From Numidum massiliense (GTDB taxonomy: Bacteria; Bacillota; Bacilli; Thermoactinomycetales; Novibacillaceae): 64,000 nt of DNA. Position 1 is the first letter of the stretch; every line of letters starts with the position of its first letter. Shown here piece after piece: positions 16,962-25,993 of this stretch. Made by a program: the position numbers and the translations under genes. Below the pieces are notes generated by a model, which did not search any database, was not told the DNA's origin, and saw nothing but the letters and a program-made list of their open reading frames with translations. Location of the stretch: positions 2,163,758 to 2,227,757 of the forward strand of contig NZ_CTDZ01000009.1 of the NCBI RefSeq assembly GCF_001375555.1. Reading direction: 5' to 3'.

Positions 16962-19900
16962 TCAAGCCACCGTCGTCCCCTCGGCTCTACCACCAGTCCT
17001 AAGCGCCTTTAACCGCTGTTCTTTCGACTTGCGGAAGTAAAGCAGTTCGTAAAAGACAGGGACAATGACGAGCGTGAGCACTGTGGCGACGGTCAGGCCG
17101 CCGATGACGACGACAGCCAACCCTTGTGAGACGAGACTCCCATCGGCCGAATGCCCGAACAGAAGCGGTAGCATCGCACAAATTGTCGCTATCGCGGTCA
17201 TCAAAATCGGGCGCAGGCGTGTGGCCGCTCCTTCGAGAATCGCTTCGCGAATCGTCATCCTTTCCTCGTTTTGCTTCACCCGGTCGATGAGCACAATCGC
17301 ATTCGTGACGACGATCCCGATGAGCATGAGCGCGCCAAGCATAGCGGTTGGATCGACAGGAACTTGCGTCACGAGCAGTCCGAGTACAGCGCCGATCGAC
17401 GCGAGTGGCAGTGTCATCAATATCGCGATTGGCGTCCGCAGCGACTTAAACGTAATGACCATGATCAAGTAGACAATCCCGATCGAGGCCAGCATCGTCA
17501 ACCCGAGATCGGCAAACTCACTCGCCTGTTGGTCGGACGCCCCACCTGTTTGCACGGTAACACCTTTGGGTAGATTTACTTGCTTTACTTTTTCGTCCAT
17601 AGCCGCGGAAACGACCGACAGTTGCTGCGGATCGACTTCGGCACTGACGCGGACGTACGATTTTCCGTCTTTATGGAGGACTGTGCTACTCCTTTTCTCC
17701 TTTTCAACTTTGGCGACAGATGAAAGCGGCACGATACCTTTCTCTGTAACGAGCGATAGTTTTTTCAAGTCTTTCTCAGACTTTGGTTCAATGTTGGCAT
17801 CGACGTACACAGGTGTATCGTTACCGTCCAATCGCACCGTCCCAAGTGGCGTTTCATTGAGCAGGCCGCGCAATTGCATCGCCGTCTGTTGCGTATTCCC
17901 TTTGGCCGTATCGACGACAATCGCATAAACCGGCTTCTTTTCCTCCACATTGCTGGACACTTTTTTGACACCTGTGACGGTTTTGAGCGCTGCTGTCAGT
18001 CTGTTAGCGGCGTCGTCGAGTGCCTTTTCATCGCCCCCGACTATGTCAAACGTGACGACCGATCCGTTCGCGCCCCCCATCATCGATGCGGTAGAGGCAG
18101 TAATGTCTGCATCCGGATACTGTTTTTTTAGCGCATTGATCGCCGTCACCGTCTTTTCCGCGTCTGCCCCTTCTTTCATGACGACGGTAAATTCGACTTC
18201 TGTCGGGTTGTTCACCTGCCCCCACGCTGCAGCGTCGGCACTATTCCCTTGCTGCATAATGACGTGTTCATGACCTTTCATTTGCAAAATTTGTTTTTCC
18301 AAGGCAAGGCCTTTTTGTTTCACTTTCTCCAGCGGGGTATCACTCGGAAAAGTCATCGTCGCCGAAACCATCGTCGCATCTTCGGCGTCGACCGCGCCCT
18401 TCGGCATCGCGGCGTACAGCACGACCGATCCGACGAGGACGACAACCGATAGTGCGATCGGCACAAACTTGTGATTCAGCGACCACCGGAGCACGCGTAC
18501 GTACCGCTTTGGCTGCTTGTGCCGCGGCAACTTGGCTCTTTTTAATAAGCTGTTACTCATTAACGGCACGACGGTTAACGCGACGATGAGAGACGTGAGG
18601 AGCGAATACGTCACCGTTAGTGCAAAAGGTAAAATAAAGCTACGTAACGAACCAGAAATTAACCCGAGCGGCAAAAAGACGGCCACAGTTGTCAATGTAG
18701 ACGACGTGATCGCTTTCCCCACTTCGCCCGTCGCCGCGATCACATCTTCTTTGCTAAGCGTCTTCGCTTGCATGCGGCGGAAGATGTTCTCGACGACGAC
18801 GATACTGTCGTCGACTAACCGCCCGATCGCCACCGCCACCCCGCCGAGCGTCAAAATGTTTAGCGTTACGCCGGACAGCCACAACAGCAACAGCGTGAGC
18901 CCTAAGGATAGCGGGATGGAAATGATCGTAATGAGCGTCGAGCGGACGTTGCGCAAAAAGACCATAATGACGACAGTCGCAAACAGTGCGCCGAGCAACA
19001 CTTCGCGCAACATCGTATTCACCGAGTCGACAATCATGTCTGACGTCGCGAAAACGACTTCCCCGCGCACGTCCGTGTGTTCCTTGTTAAGTTTTTCGAC
19101 TTTGTGTTGCACCTCGTCGGCAACAGAAACCGCACTCGAGGTACTATCTTTCGTGACCACGAGTAGAAGCGATTCTTTCCCGTTAATGCGCGTCGTGCTC
19201 TCTTGCGCGACAGACGTATCGATCGTCGCGACATCTTTTAGCCGTACAGTAGGTGGTGCAGCGGATGCGGAATTAGCCTCCCCCGTAGCTCCTCCCGGAA
19301 GCGGCAGCGTTAAGTTTTTAAGCGCGTCCAAATCGTCGAGGTTGCTGATCACTTTTAGATTCGTCGTTTGGCCGTCCATCGGTTTCTCCCCGACAGCGAC
19401 AGCGAAGTTTTGCCCCTCTAACACACCCATAACCGACTGTAGCGGTAGCTGGTACTTCGCCATTTTGTCCTTGTCGAGGCGAATGACGACGCGCGGGTCC
19501 GTCTTTCCGTAAACGGCCACTTGAGCTGCGCCTTTCACACTCTGAAATTGCGGTAAAATCTCTTTCTCCACTTTTTTAATATTTTCTTTCGTAATGCCGT
19601 CATTAAAAGCGAGCGACACTTGCGCGACCGGAATCATCGACGTGTTTAACTGCACGACGTGCGGCTTGGCAATCCCTTCCGGAAACGTCAGCGCACTTAA
19701 CGCATCTTTCACCTCTTGAGTCGCTGCTTTCATATCCGTATCAGATGCAAAAAAAATGTTCACTTGCGAGTAGCCGTCACCCGTTTGGGAAAAAACGTCC
19801 CGTTTCCCTTTTACTCCTGCGACCGCCTGCTCCAGCGGCTCCGTCACCGCTTGCACCATCGAATCGGCGTCATATCCTTGACCGAGCGTGGCAATCGTTA

Positions 19901-20036
19901 TTTGTGGATTGTCCGCCTCCGGCAAAAATTCCATCGGCAACGTAAAGTAGCTAAGTACCCCTAAGCATAGGACGAGCAACACGGAAACGACGATCGCTGC
20001 CCGGTTGCGAAAAGACCACGTAGTAATACCCTTCAT
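16962..20036 (-). CDS. RND-family efflux pump (SwrC/AcrB type)
   Basis: About 1024 aa, full length for the family. It has TM1 at about 10-30, and a first periplasm-like domain with EPLEQAVAGVKG and GYSQVNIFFASDTD. The TM2-6 block includes GGVAVAIGRLVDDSIVVVENIFR, with the Asp pair expected for proton relay. TM7 and a second large extracellular domain follow, then a TM8-12 block ending MLGALMLIGIVVTNAIVLID. SwrC-type pumps in Bacillus export surfactin and other amphiphiles; the substrate here is unknown. The ATG at 20036 has AAAGGGGAG upstream and is preferred over the longer 20057 reading. No membrane-fusion partner is adjacent, as usual for SwrC in Firmicutes. It is monocistronic. Confidence 0.92.
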   Translation of the reverse strand: MKGITTWSFRNRAAIVVSVLLVLCLGVLSYFTLPMEFLPEADNPQITIATLGQGYDADSMVQAVTEPLEQAVAGVKGKRDVFSQTGDGYSQVNIFFASDTDMKAATQEVKDALSALTFPEGIAKPHVVQLNTSMIPVAQVSLAFNDGITKENIKKVEKEILPQFQSVKGAAQVAVYGKTDPRVVIRLDKDKMAKYQLPLQSVMGVLEGQNFAVAVGEKPMDGQTTNLKVISNLDDLDALKNLTLPLPGGATGEANSASAAPPTVRLKDVATIDTSVAQESTTRINGKESLLLVVTKDSTSSAVSVADEVQHKVEKLNKEHTDVRGEVVFATSDMIVDSVNTMLREVLLGALFATVVIMVFLRNVRSTLITIISIPLSLGLTLLLLWLSGVTLNILTLGGVAVAIGRLVDDSIVVVENIFRRMQAKTLSKEDVIAATGEVGKAITSSTLTTVAVFLPLGLISGSLRSFILPFALTVTYSLLTSLIVALTVVPLMSNSLLKRAKLPRHKQPKRYVRVLRWSLNHKFVPIALSVVVLVGSVVLYAAMPKGAVDAEDATMVSATMTFPSDTPLEKVKQKGLALEKQILQMKGHEHVIMQQGNSADAAAWGQVNNPTEVEFTVVMKEGADAEKTVTAINALKKQYPDADITASTASMMGGANGSVVTFDIVGGDEKALDDAANRLTAALKTVTGVKKVSSNVEEKKPVYAIVVDTAKGNTQQTAMQLRGLLNETPLGTVRLDGNDTPVYVDANIEPKSEKDLKKLSLVTEKGIVPLSSVAKVEKEKRSSTVLHKDGKSYVRVSAEVDPQQLSVVSAAMDEKVKQVNLPKGVTVQTGGASDQQASEFADLGLTMLASIGIVYLIMVITFKSLRTPIAILMTLPLASIGAVLGLLVTQVPVDPTAMLGALMLIGIVVTNAIVLIDRVKQNEERMTIREAILEGAATRLRPILMTAIATICAMLPLLFGHSADGSLVSQGLAVVVIGGLTVATVLTLVIVPVFYELLYFRKSKEQRLKALRTGGRAEGTTVA

Positions 20037-20057
20037 ATGTACTCCCCTTTCTTTCAC

Positions 20058-20505
20058 CTACACAAGCGAAACTTGTAATGTTTTTGAGAACAAAATTAAT
20101 GATACGCGACTTTGCTACCCCGTTTGAGTGGCCACAGGTTGATTTTTCTCTCCGCCTTAAGTCGGAGATTCATCCGTGTCGCGTCAGCATCATTAGTTGT
20201 TATATTGTTGGCATAAGAAGAAATGATAGGATGAAGACGACCGTATGAAATAATAAAACGCGTTGCTGATCGATTAATCAGCAACGCGCTACGATTTTCG
20301 AGGACAAACAAATATTTTAAACAACAAAAAAACGACTATTGAAAGTCCTAAAACAACATGCTAAAATGGAGGATGGCTTACTCGACCATCACTCCTCGTG
20401 AAGGTAATAATTTTCTATAATAATCTTATCACGGGGGAGCGCGTTTGTCAATTCTTTTTGGCCAAAACATGTCATGGCAGACAGACTGTCAAAAGGAGCG
20501 GTTTA
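20058..20505. other. Intergenic region between divergent RND and HelD genes
   Basis: About 450 bases. It contains the large hairpin at 20259-20288 and a smaller one (TCTCCG-CCTTAAGT-CGGAGA, about 20148-20168). The HelD frame extends upstream to 20398 without a ribosome binding site. A 71-codon minus frame (20096-20311) has no binding site and runs through both hairpins, so it is not called. Confidence 0.45.
20259..20288 (-). promoter_or_regulatory. Strong hairpin in the RND leader (attenuator- or terminator-like)
   Basis: CGCGTTGCTGAT at 20259-20270 is perfectly complementary to ATCAGCAACGCG at 20277-20288 with a six-base loop. On the minus strand it is followed by TTTTATTATTT, so it has the form of an intrinsic terminator. 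However, it lies upstream of the RND gene, and no minus-strand gene precedes it. It may therefore attenuate the RND transcript. Confidence 0.55.
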
Positions 20506-23139
20506 ATGAATTTAACGGACAAAGACTGGCAGAAAGAACAACAGCGGGTCGATCGCGTCGTCGCCGACATCGACGCGCGCATCACCTCTCTTGAGCAGCA
20601 GACCGATCAAGCGAAAACAGAAATCGTGGACATCCGCAAACACTTTTGGGACGATGTAACTGTCAACCTCGATGATGCCATCGAAGCGATAGAAACGTTC
20701 ACGAGTATTCGGCAGCAAGCTGAAGTGCTTTCGGAAAGAGAGCGCAGTCACGGACAAGCGCACAAGCAACTGACGACGATGCGCCGCCTCAAGCAGTCAC
20801 CCTATTTCGGGCGCATCGACTTCGTGGCGCACGATGCAGCGATCAGGAGTGCAACCGACGCAGCCACAGCTCACGTGCCAACGGAAGTAGCGGACGAAGC
20901 GCACGAAAATACGGCCATTCACCCAGATCAGTCGCTAGGGGATCCGTCGCAAAAGGATTCGTCGCCAGCCGAAACAGCGTTGCACATTCGTTCGACTGCG
21001 GCAAAATCGCAAGTAGAGGCGGAACAAATCTACCTCGGAACCGCTTCTTTTTACGATGAAGACAGCGAACAGTTTCTCGTCTACGATTGGCGCGCCCCCG
21101 TGTCCAGCTTATATTACGACTACTCGCCAGGGCCTGTGCAATACGAAACGCCTAGCGGCACGGTCAGCGGCAACATGACACTAAAACGGCAGTACATCAT
21201 CCGCGACGGCCGCATCGCCAGCATGTTTGACACGTCGGTAACGATCGGCGACGAACTGTTGCAAGAAGTACTCGGCAAACAGTCAGATACCCAAATGAAA
21301 AGCATCGTCGCTACGATCCAAAAAGAGCAAAACCACATCATTCGCAATGAAAAAAGTCGTCTGTTCATCGTGCAAGGCGCAGCAGGTAGCGGTAAGACGT
21401 CAGCCGCGTTGCAGCGAGTCGCCTATTTGCTCTACCGCTACCGCGAGACACTCAAGGCGGAACAAATTGTGCTATTTTCACCGAATGACATGTTCAACAG
21501 TTACGTCTCCTCCGTCCTGCCGGAGCTCGGAGAAGAAAACATGCAACAAACGACGTTTCAACAGTATTTACAGTATCGACTCGGCAGTGACTACAAGCTC
21601 GAAGATCCGTTCACCCAGCTCGAATACGTCCTCACAGCGATGGATGAGCCTGGTTATGCGGAACGAGTGGCGGGCATTCGCTTTAAAGCGTCGATCGATT
21701 TTATGGACACAATCGAAAAATATATCGCTTGGCTCGGGCAAGATGGGATGATCTTCCGCGACATCACCTTCCGCGGCAAAATCCTCATTTCCGCCGCCTA
21801 CATGAAAAAGCAATTTTACGCCCTCGACGCGTCCATCTCGCTACCGAACCGTATCCAGTTACTCGTAGAAAAGCTGCTCAAAAAGTTGCAGCGCCGCGAA
21901 TGGATGGAACGAGACGAACAATGGGTGGAAGAAGCGATTGAACTGCTCGACGAAGAGACGTACATGCGCGCCTATCACGAATTGCAACGGAAACGAAAAA
22001 AACGTCGTACAACCGACACGTTTGACGATTATGAGCAGGAGAAAAAGTTGCTCGCCTCTTGGGTCGTGGCTAAACAGTTTAAACCGCTGCGCGCCCACGT
22101 ACGTAAGTTGCGCTTTATCAACATGCACGCCATCTATCGGCAATTGTTTGCAGGTTTTGCCCATCCCGCGTCCGACAGCCCCTTACCACCGAATTGGGCA
22201 ACTATTTGTGCCCAAACGGTCGCAAAGCTGGACCGCAACGAACTTGCCGCTGAAGATGCAACGCCTTACTTGTATTTACACGAGAGAATTACCGGTTTTC
22301 AAACGAACACGACGGTACGGCACGTCTTCGTCGATGAGGCGCAAGACTATTCACCTTTTCAGTTTGCCTTCATCAAACGGTTGTTTCCGCGGAGCAAAAT
22401 GACGGTACTCGGCGACTTAAACCAAGCAATCTACGCCCATGCTGCCGGCAGCGGCTATGCGCTCCTTTCGTCGCTCTTCGGCAGCGAACAGACAGAAACA
22501 GTCCTCTTGACGCGCAGCTACCGTTCCACGCGGCCGATCGTCGAATTTACGCGCGGCATGATTGCGGGCGGTGAAACCATCGAACCGTTTAACCGCGCCG
22601 GCAACTTACCGACCGTCACCCGCGTGGCCGACAAAGACGATCGCGTCGCAAAAATCGCCGCCCGCATCCGCACGTTGCAACAAGACGGGCTGGAGACGAT
22701 CGCCGTCATTTGCAAAACTGCCCGTGAAAGCCGTGAAGCGTACACCGCCCTCCAAGAAAACGGCAGCGTCCCGGTACGGCTAATCGCGCGAGAGACTGCT
22801 TCCTTTGAGGCAGGCACGGTGATCATCCCCGCTTACCTCGCCAAGGGCGTAGAATTCGATGCAGTGATCGTTTACGACGCCTCCGAGACGCAGTACGGAC
22901 GGGAGAACGAACGCAAACTGTTGTACACCGCCTGTACACGGGCGATGCACGAGTTACACCTTTACTACGTCGGCGAGGTGAGTCCGTTTATTGCTTCGCT
23001 TTCGCCAGATACTTATGTGGCGGATACTCTTGTGACGAAACCTTCTGCATCGGATCTGCCGGCACACATACGGAAAGCAGCGTTGAAGCTATCGCGAAAC
23101 GAGCCCCGTGATGAACGGCAAAATGGGGAATGTATTTAA
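20506..23139 (+). CDS. helD: HelD-type UvrD-like helicase (RNA polymerase recycling factor)
   Basis: About 877 aa. The N-terminal ~100 residues form a charged antiparallel coiled coil (EQQRVDRVVADIDARITSL... KTEIVDIRKHFWDDV) like the arm that HelD inserts into RNA polymerase. A YDWRAPVSSLYYDYSPGP block follows, then superfamily 1 helicase motifs: Walker A IVQGAAGSGKTSAALQR, Walker B HVFVDEAQDYSPFQ, motif III LGDLNQAIYAH, and the C-terminal motif with YTACTRAMHELHLYY. HelD releases stalled RNA polymerase from DNA using ATP. The ATG at 20506 has AAGGAGCGG upstream; the frame is open from 20398 without a binding site. Confidence 0.92.
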   Translation: MNLTDKDWQKEQQRVDRVVADIDARITSLEQQTDQAKTEIVDIRKHFWDDVTVNLDDAIEAIETFTSIRQQAEVLSERERSHGQAHKQLTTMRRLKQSPYFGRIDFVAHDAAIRSATDAATAHVPTEVADEAHENTAIHPDQSLGDPSQKDSSPAETALHIRSTAAKSQVEAEQIYLGTASFYDEDSEQFLVYDWRAPVSSLYYDYSPGPVQYETPSGTVSGNMTLKRQYIIRDGRIASMFDTSVTIGDELLQEVLGKQSDTQMKSIVATIQKEQNHIIRNEKSRLFIVQGAAGSGKTSAALQRVAYLLYRYRETLKAEQIVLFSPNDMFNSYVSSVLPELGEENMQQTTFQQYLQYRLGSDYKLEDPFTQLEYVLTAMDEPGYAERVAGIRFKASIDFMDTIEKYIAWLGQDGMIFRDITFRGKILISAAYMKKQFYALDASISLPNRIQLLVEKLLKKLQRREWMERDEQWVEEAIELLDEETYMRAYHELQRKRKKRRTTDTFDDYEQEKKLLASWVVAKQFKPLRAHVRKLRFINMHAIYRQLFAGFAHPASDSPLPPNWATICAQTVAKLDRNELAAEDATPYLYLHERITGFQTNTTVRHVFVDEAQDYSPFQFAFIKRLFPRSKMTVLGDLNQAIYAHAAGSGYALLSSLFGSEQTETVLLTRSYRSTRPIVEFTRGMIAGGETIEPFNRAGNLPTVTRVADKDDRVAKIAARIRTLQQDGLETIAVICKTARESREAYTALQENGSVPVRLIARETASFEAGTVIIPAYLAKGVEFDAVIVYDASETQYGRENERKLLYTACTRAMHELHLYYVGEVSPFIASLSPDTYVADTLVTKPSASDLPAHIRKAALKLSRNEPRDERQNGECI

Positions 23140-23146
23140 TATATAA

Positions 23147-23171
23147 AGACGGTAGGTCGCCCCTACCGTCT
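23147..23171 (+). terminator. Terminator of the helD gene
   Basis: AGACGGTAGG at 23147-23156 pairs with CCTACCGTCT at 23162-23171, followed by GCTTTGT. It starts eight bases after the helD stop. Confidence 0.75.
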
Positions 23172-23228
23172 GCTTTGTAAATCACTGCATTTTAGTCAAA
23201 CGCCTACAGAAAGGTAATGGTAATCTTC

Positions 23229-24182
23229 CTAACGTTTATGTGTCGTATACGGCAACAGTGACAGATCGATCACTTTCTTACGGTCTGTTAGTGCTGATAA
23301 CGATACTAATATCACCTCTTTATCTTGTAACGTGATGAAAACGTTAACGTCCCCCTGCATAATTGTCTTTATTGCTGCCTCCGCGAATTGTCGTGCGATC
23401 AGTCTTTCATAAACAGTCGGCTTACCGCCCCGTTGAATTTGCCCAAGCACCGTAACCGTCGTCTTTATTCTCGCTCTTTTTGTTATCTCTTCACTTACCC
23501 GCTGTGCTGAATCCGCTCCTTCAGCTACGACAATCAAATGGTTGGTAAACCCTTGTGCACGACGTTTGAGCAAATCCTCACACAGGTCATTATAGTCAAC
23601 GTCCATTTCCGGAACGATAATATATTCCGCGAAGGACGCCCTGCCACCGTGAAGGGCGAGCAGACCGCAATCTCGCCCCATCACTTCTACCACATGTGTC
23701 CGGTCGTGAGAAATGGCCGTGTCCCGAATGTTGTCTAAACTATTGCTGATGACATTTAGACTCGTATCAAAACCGATCGCGTAGTCACTTTCATATACAT
23801 CGTTATCGATCGTGGCCGGGATCCCGATCACGCTAACTCCCATCTCGCTCAAACGCGATGCACCGTGCAATGAACCATTTCCACCTATGACAATTAACAC
23901 ATCTAGGCCCAAAGCTTGAACTTCTGAGACGACCCGTTCCCGTCCGTCAATTGTTTTTAGCGCTTCAGTTCTTCCCGCAAGTAAAAAGCTCCCGCCCAAG
24001 TTATAAATGTGTCCAACATCTTTGCTAGTCAAAGTGATATATTCTTTGTTAAAAAAACCGTTAAAACCTCTTAAAATCCCTACGGTTTCATGATCGTACA
24101 GTTCATTCGCCTTAACAATTGATTGGATTGCGACATTCATCCCTTGTGCGTCCCCACCAGAAGTCAATACACCAATTTTCAC
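23229..24182 (-). CDS. 6-phosphofructokinase paralogue in a PTS operon
   Basis: The 317 aa length is standard for bacterial PfkA. It has the N-terminal GVLTSGGDAQGMNVAI, the GGNGS loop at 100-104, the catalytic PATIDND (Asp126), and VEVMGRDCG. In canonical ATP-dependent enzymes the loop reads GGDGS, and that Asp binds Mg-ATP; here it is Asn102. The catalytic base is kept. It is the last gene of an ascorbate-type PTS operon, 88 bases after the EIIC gene, so it probably phosphorylates the sugar phosphate delivered by that PTS (for example a tagatose- or fructose-6-phosphate-like intermediate) rather than serving glycolysis. GTG start at 24182 with AGAGGG upstream. A weakened or altered nucleotide requirement is possible. 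Confidence 0.85.
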   Translation of the reverse strand: MKIGVLTSGGDAQGMNVAIQSIVKANELYDHETVGILRGFNGFFNKEYITLTSKDVGHIYNLGGSFLLAGRTEALKTIDGRERVVSEVQALGLDVLIVIGGNGSLHGASRLSEMGVSVIGIPATIDNDVYESDYAIGFDTSLNVISNSLDNIRDTAISHDRTHVVEVMGRDCGLLALHGGRASFAEYIIVPEMDVDYNDLCEDLLKRRAQGFTNHLIVVAEGADSAQRVSEEITKRARIKTTVTVLGQIQRGGKPTVYERLIARQFAEAAIKTIMQGDVNVFITLQDKEVILVSLSALTDRKKVIDLSLLPYTTHKR

Positions 24183-24270
24183 TCACTAGTACACCCTCTA
24201 CTCATGAATATACCCCAGTTTATACCAAAAATACTCAAGCATTAATCTAAAGGAAAACACTATTATGCGT

Positions 24271-25644
24271 TCATTCCGTCTCCTCTGTATACTGGTTGTT
24301 TAACACTGGAGACTTCGTTTTTATGAACGACGGAATAATTAGAGCCAACAAGAACAGCGCAACAAGCGCATATACGCCTACTTTTCCCACTAGCGAAGCC
24401 TTGCCGAACAATATACCAATCACACCGAAATCCGTGTCACCAAAGGTCGTATTCTCAAACCCTAAATCACCGAGAACGGGTAAGAGCATGGCTGGTAAGA
24501 AAGAGATCGCCAAACCGTTAATGAAAGCCCCGACGATTGCCCCCCTCCTACCACCTGTAGCGTTACCATAAATGCCAGCAGTTGCCCCGCAGAAGAAATG
24601 GGGCACTAATCCCGGAATAATTAACGCTGCCCCAATGCCACCTAAAATGAACATCCCGACAAGGCCACCAATAAAACTTGCGACAAACCCGATGATAACT
24701 GCAGTAGGCGCATATGGGAAAAAGACGGCGCAGTCGACGGCGGGAATCGCATTCGGGACAACATTCAACGCTATCCCTTTAAATGCTGGAATCAGTTCAG
24801 CAAGGATCATACGTACACCTGCGTAAACAACTGCTACCCCAACACTAAATTTAAGCGCCGCTAGGAAAGAGAAGATGATATAGTTCATGCCGTCAGAAAA
24901 CTCATCAACAACTTGGGGACCAGCTACTAAAGCAGCGATGATGTAAAAAAACGACATCGTTAGTGCTGTCGATATGGTAGTGTCTCGCAAAAACCCCCAG
25001 CGATCCGGAATCTTAATCTTTTCTGTACTCTGTTCTGGCTTCCCGACAAGTTTCCCGACCCAAGCCGATAAATAATAACCGAGACTACCGAAATGACCCA
25101 TGGCGACTTCGTCTCCGTCTGTTACTTTCAACGTGTATTTCTGGCAAATTGCCGGTGATATTGCGCTATATGCACCTAGTGAGAAACCGCCGATTAAGAT
25201 TAACTCTGTCCCGGATAACCCTGCAGTTTGCAGTACAGCTGACAGAAGACAAGCCATGAAAAACGTGTGGTGACCGGTTAAAAAAATATATTTGTACTTC
25301 GTTAATCGGGCTACAAGAATATTGATGGCAAAACCGAGGACCATAATGAACATCGTCTCTCGGCCTAAAACGGTTTGTGCTACCGATACGATCGCCTCGT
25401 TGTTAGGAATAATCCCCTTTAAGTTAAAGCCAGATTCAATCATTTTCCCTAATGGATCTAAGTTACTAACGATAATATCGGCACCTGCACTGAGCATTAA
25501 AAACCCTAGTATCGGTTTTAAAGTTCCAACCAATATTTTGTTAAACGATTTCCTTAACGCGATTAGACCAATCATAGACATTAAACCTATAAGAAAAGCC
25601 GGTTGGGTCAAAATATCGTTAGCAATTATATTTAGTAACGACAT
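24271..25644 (-). CDS. PTS transporter EIIC, ascorbate/UlaA (SgaT) family
   Basis: The 457 aa protein has about ten to eleven membrane segments. It has the UlaA-type N-terminus (FLIGLMSMIGLIALRKS, LKPILGFLMLSAGADIIV), the conserved FLTGHHTFFMACLLS segment and HFFCGATAGIYGNATGGRRGA. It forms the membrane channel that couples uptake to phosphorylation by the separate EIIB and the EIIA domain carried on the regulator. The actual substrate may not be ascorbate: the downstream phosphofructokinase suggests a hexose- or hexulose-type phosphate product. ATG at 25644 with GGGGAGGAA. Confidence 0.88.
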   Translation of the reverse strand: MSLLNIIANDILTQPAFLIGLMSMIGLIALRKSFNKILVGTLKPILGFLMLSAGADIIVSNLDPLGKMIESGFNLKGIIPNNEAIVSVAQTVLGRETMFIMVLGFAINILVARLTKYKYIFLTGHHTFFMACLLSAVLQTAGLSGTELILIGGFSLGAYSAISPAICQKYTLKVTDGDEVAMGHFGSLGYYLSAWVGKLVGKPEQSTEKIKIPDRWGFLRDTTISTALTMSFFYIIAALVAGPQVVDEFSDGMNYIIFSFLAALKFSVGVAVVYAGVRMILAELIPAFKGIALNVVPNAIPAVDCAVFFPYAPTAVIIGFVASFIGGLVGMFILGGIGAALIIPGLVPHFFCGATAGIYGNATGGRRGAIVGAFINGLAISFLPAMLLPVLGDLGFENTTFGDTDFGVIGILFGKASLVGKVGVYALVALFLLALIIPSFIKTKSPVLNNQYTEETE

Positions 25645-25686
25645 CGTTATTCCTCCCCGTCGAAGATTATAGTGTCTTTAACATTG

Positions 25687-25962
25687 TCATTCTGACATTT
25701 CCTTAATTTTCTCCAAGACATCTTCCTTTACTTTTCTCTTGTTCATGTAGCTCCTAACTGTAACAACTTCCCGTTCATGGAACTGATTGGCAAATTCTTT
25801 TACCGTAATGATTAAGTCTGCTGGTTTACCTTGTGCTGCAGCAAAATCACAAGACTCCACCTCCGCAGCAACCCCCTCCTCGTTACAAATCTCTTCGACT
25901 GTCATTTTTAACATCAAACTACTACCAATGCCATTTCCACAAACTGTGATAATGTTAAGCAT
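25687..25962 (-). CDS. PTS EIIB component, lactate/ascorbate (GatB/UlaB-like) type
   Basis: The 91 aa phosphocarrier has the EIIB P-loop TVCGNGIGSSLMLKM, where the Cys (about residue 8) is the phosphorylated residue. It accepts phosphate from an EIIA and passes it to the sugar in the EIIC. The ATG at 25962 has GGGGGGAG five bases upstream; a TTG fifteen bases further out is less likely. It lies between the regulator and the EIIC gene in one operon. Confidence 0.87.
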   Translation of the reverse strand: MLNIITVCGNGIGSSLMLKMTVEEICNEEGVAAEVESCDFAAAQGKPADLIITVKEFANQFHEREVVTVRSYMNKRKVKEDVLEKIKEMSE

Positions 25963-25993
25963 AGTAACTCCCCCCAAAAAGAATTGTTTATAA

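Noticed and set aside
20096-20311. 71-codon minus-strand frame in the RND/HelD intergenic region
   Set aside because: It passes through two stable hairpins and has no ribosome binding site or recognisable content.
23330-23352. Palindrome AACGTT-like sequence in the phosphofructokinase gene as a cre site
   Set aside because: It lies deep inside coding sequence near the 3' end and departs from the cre consensus.
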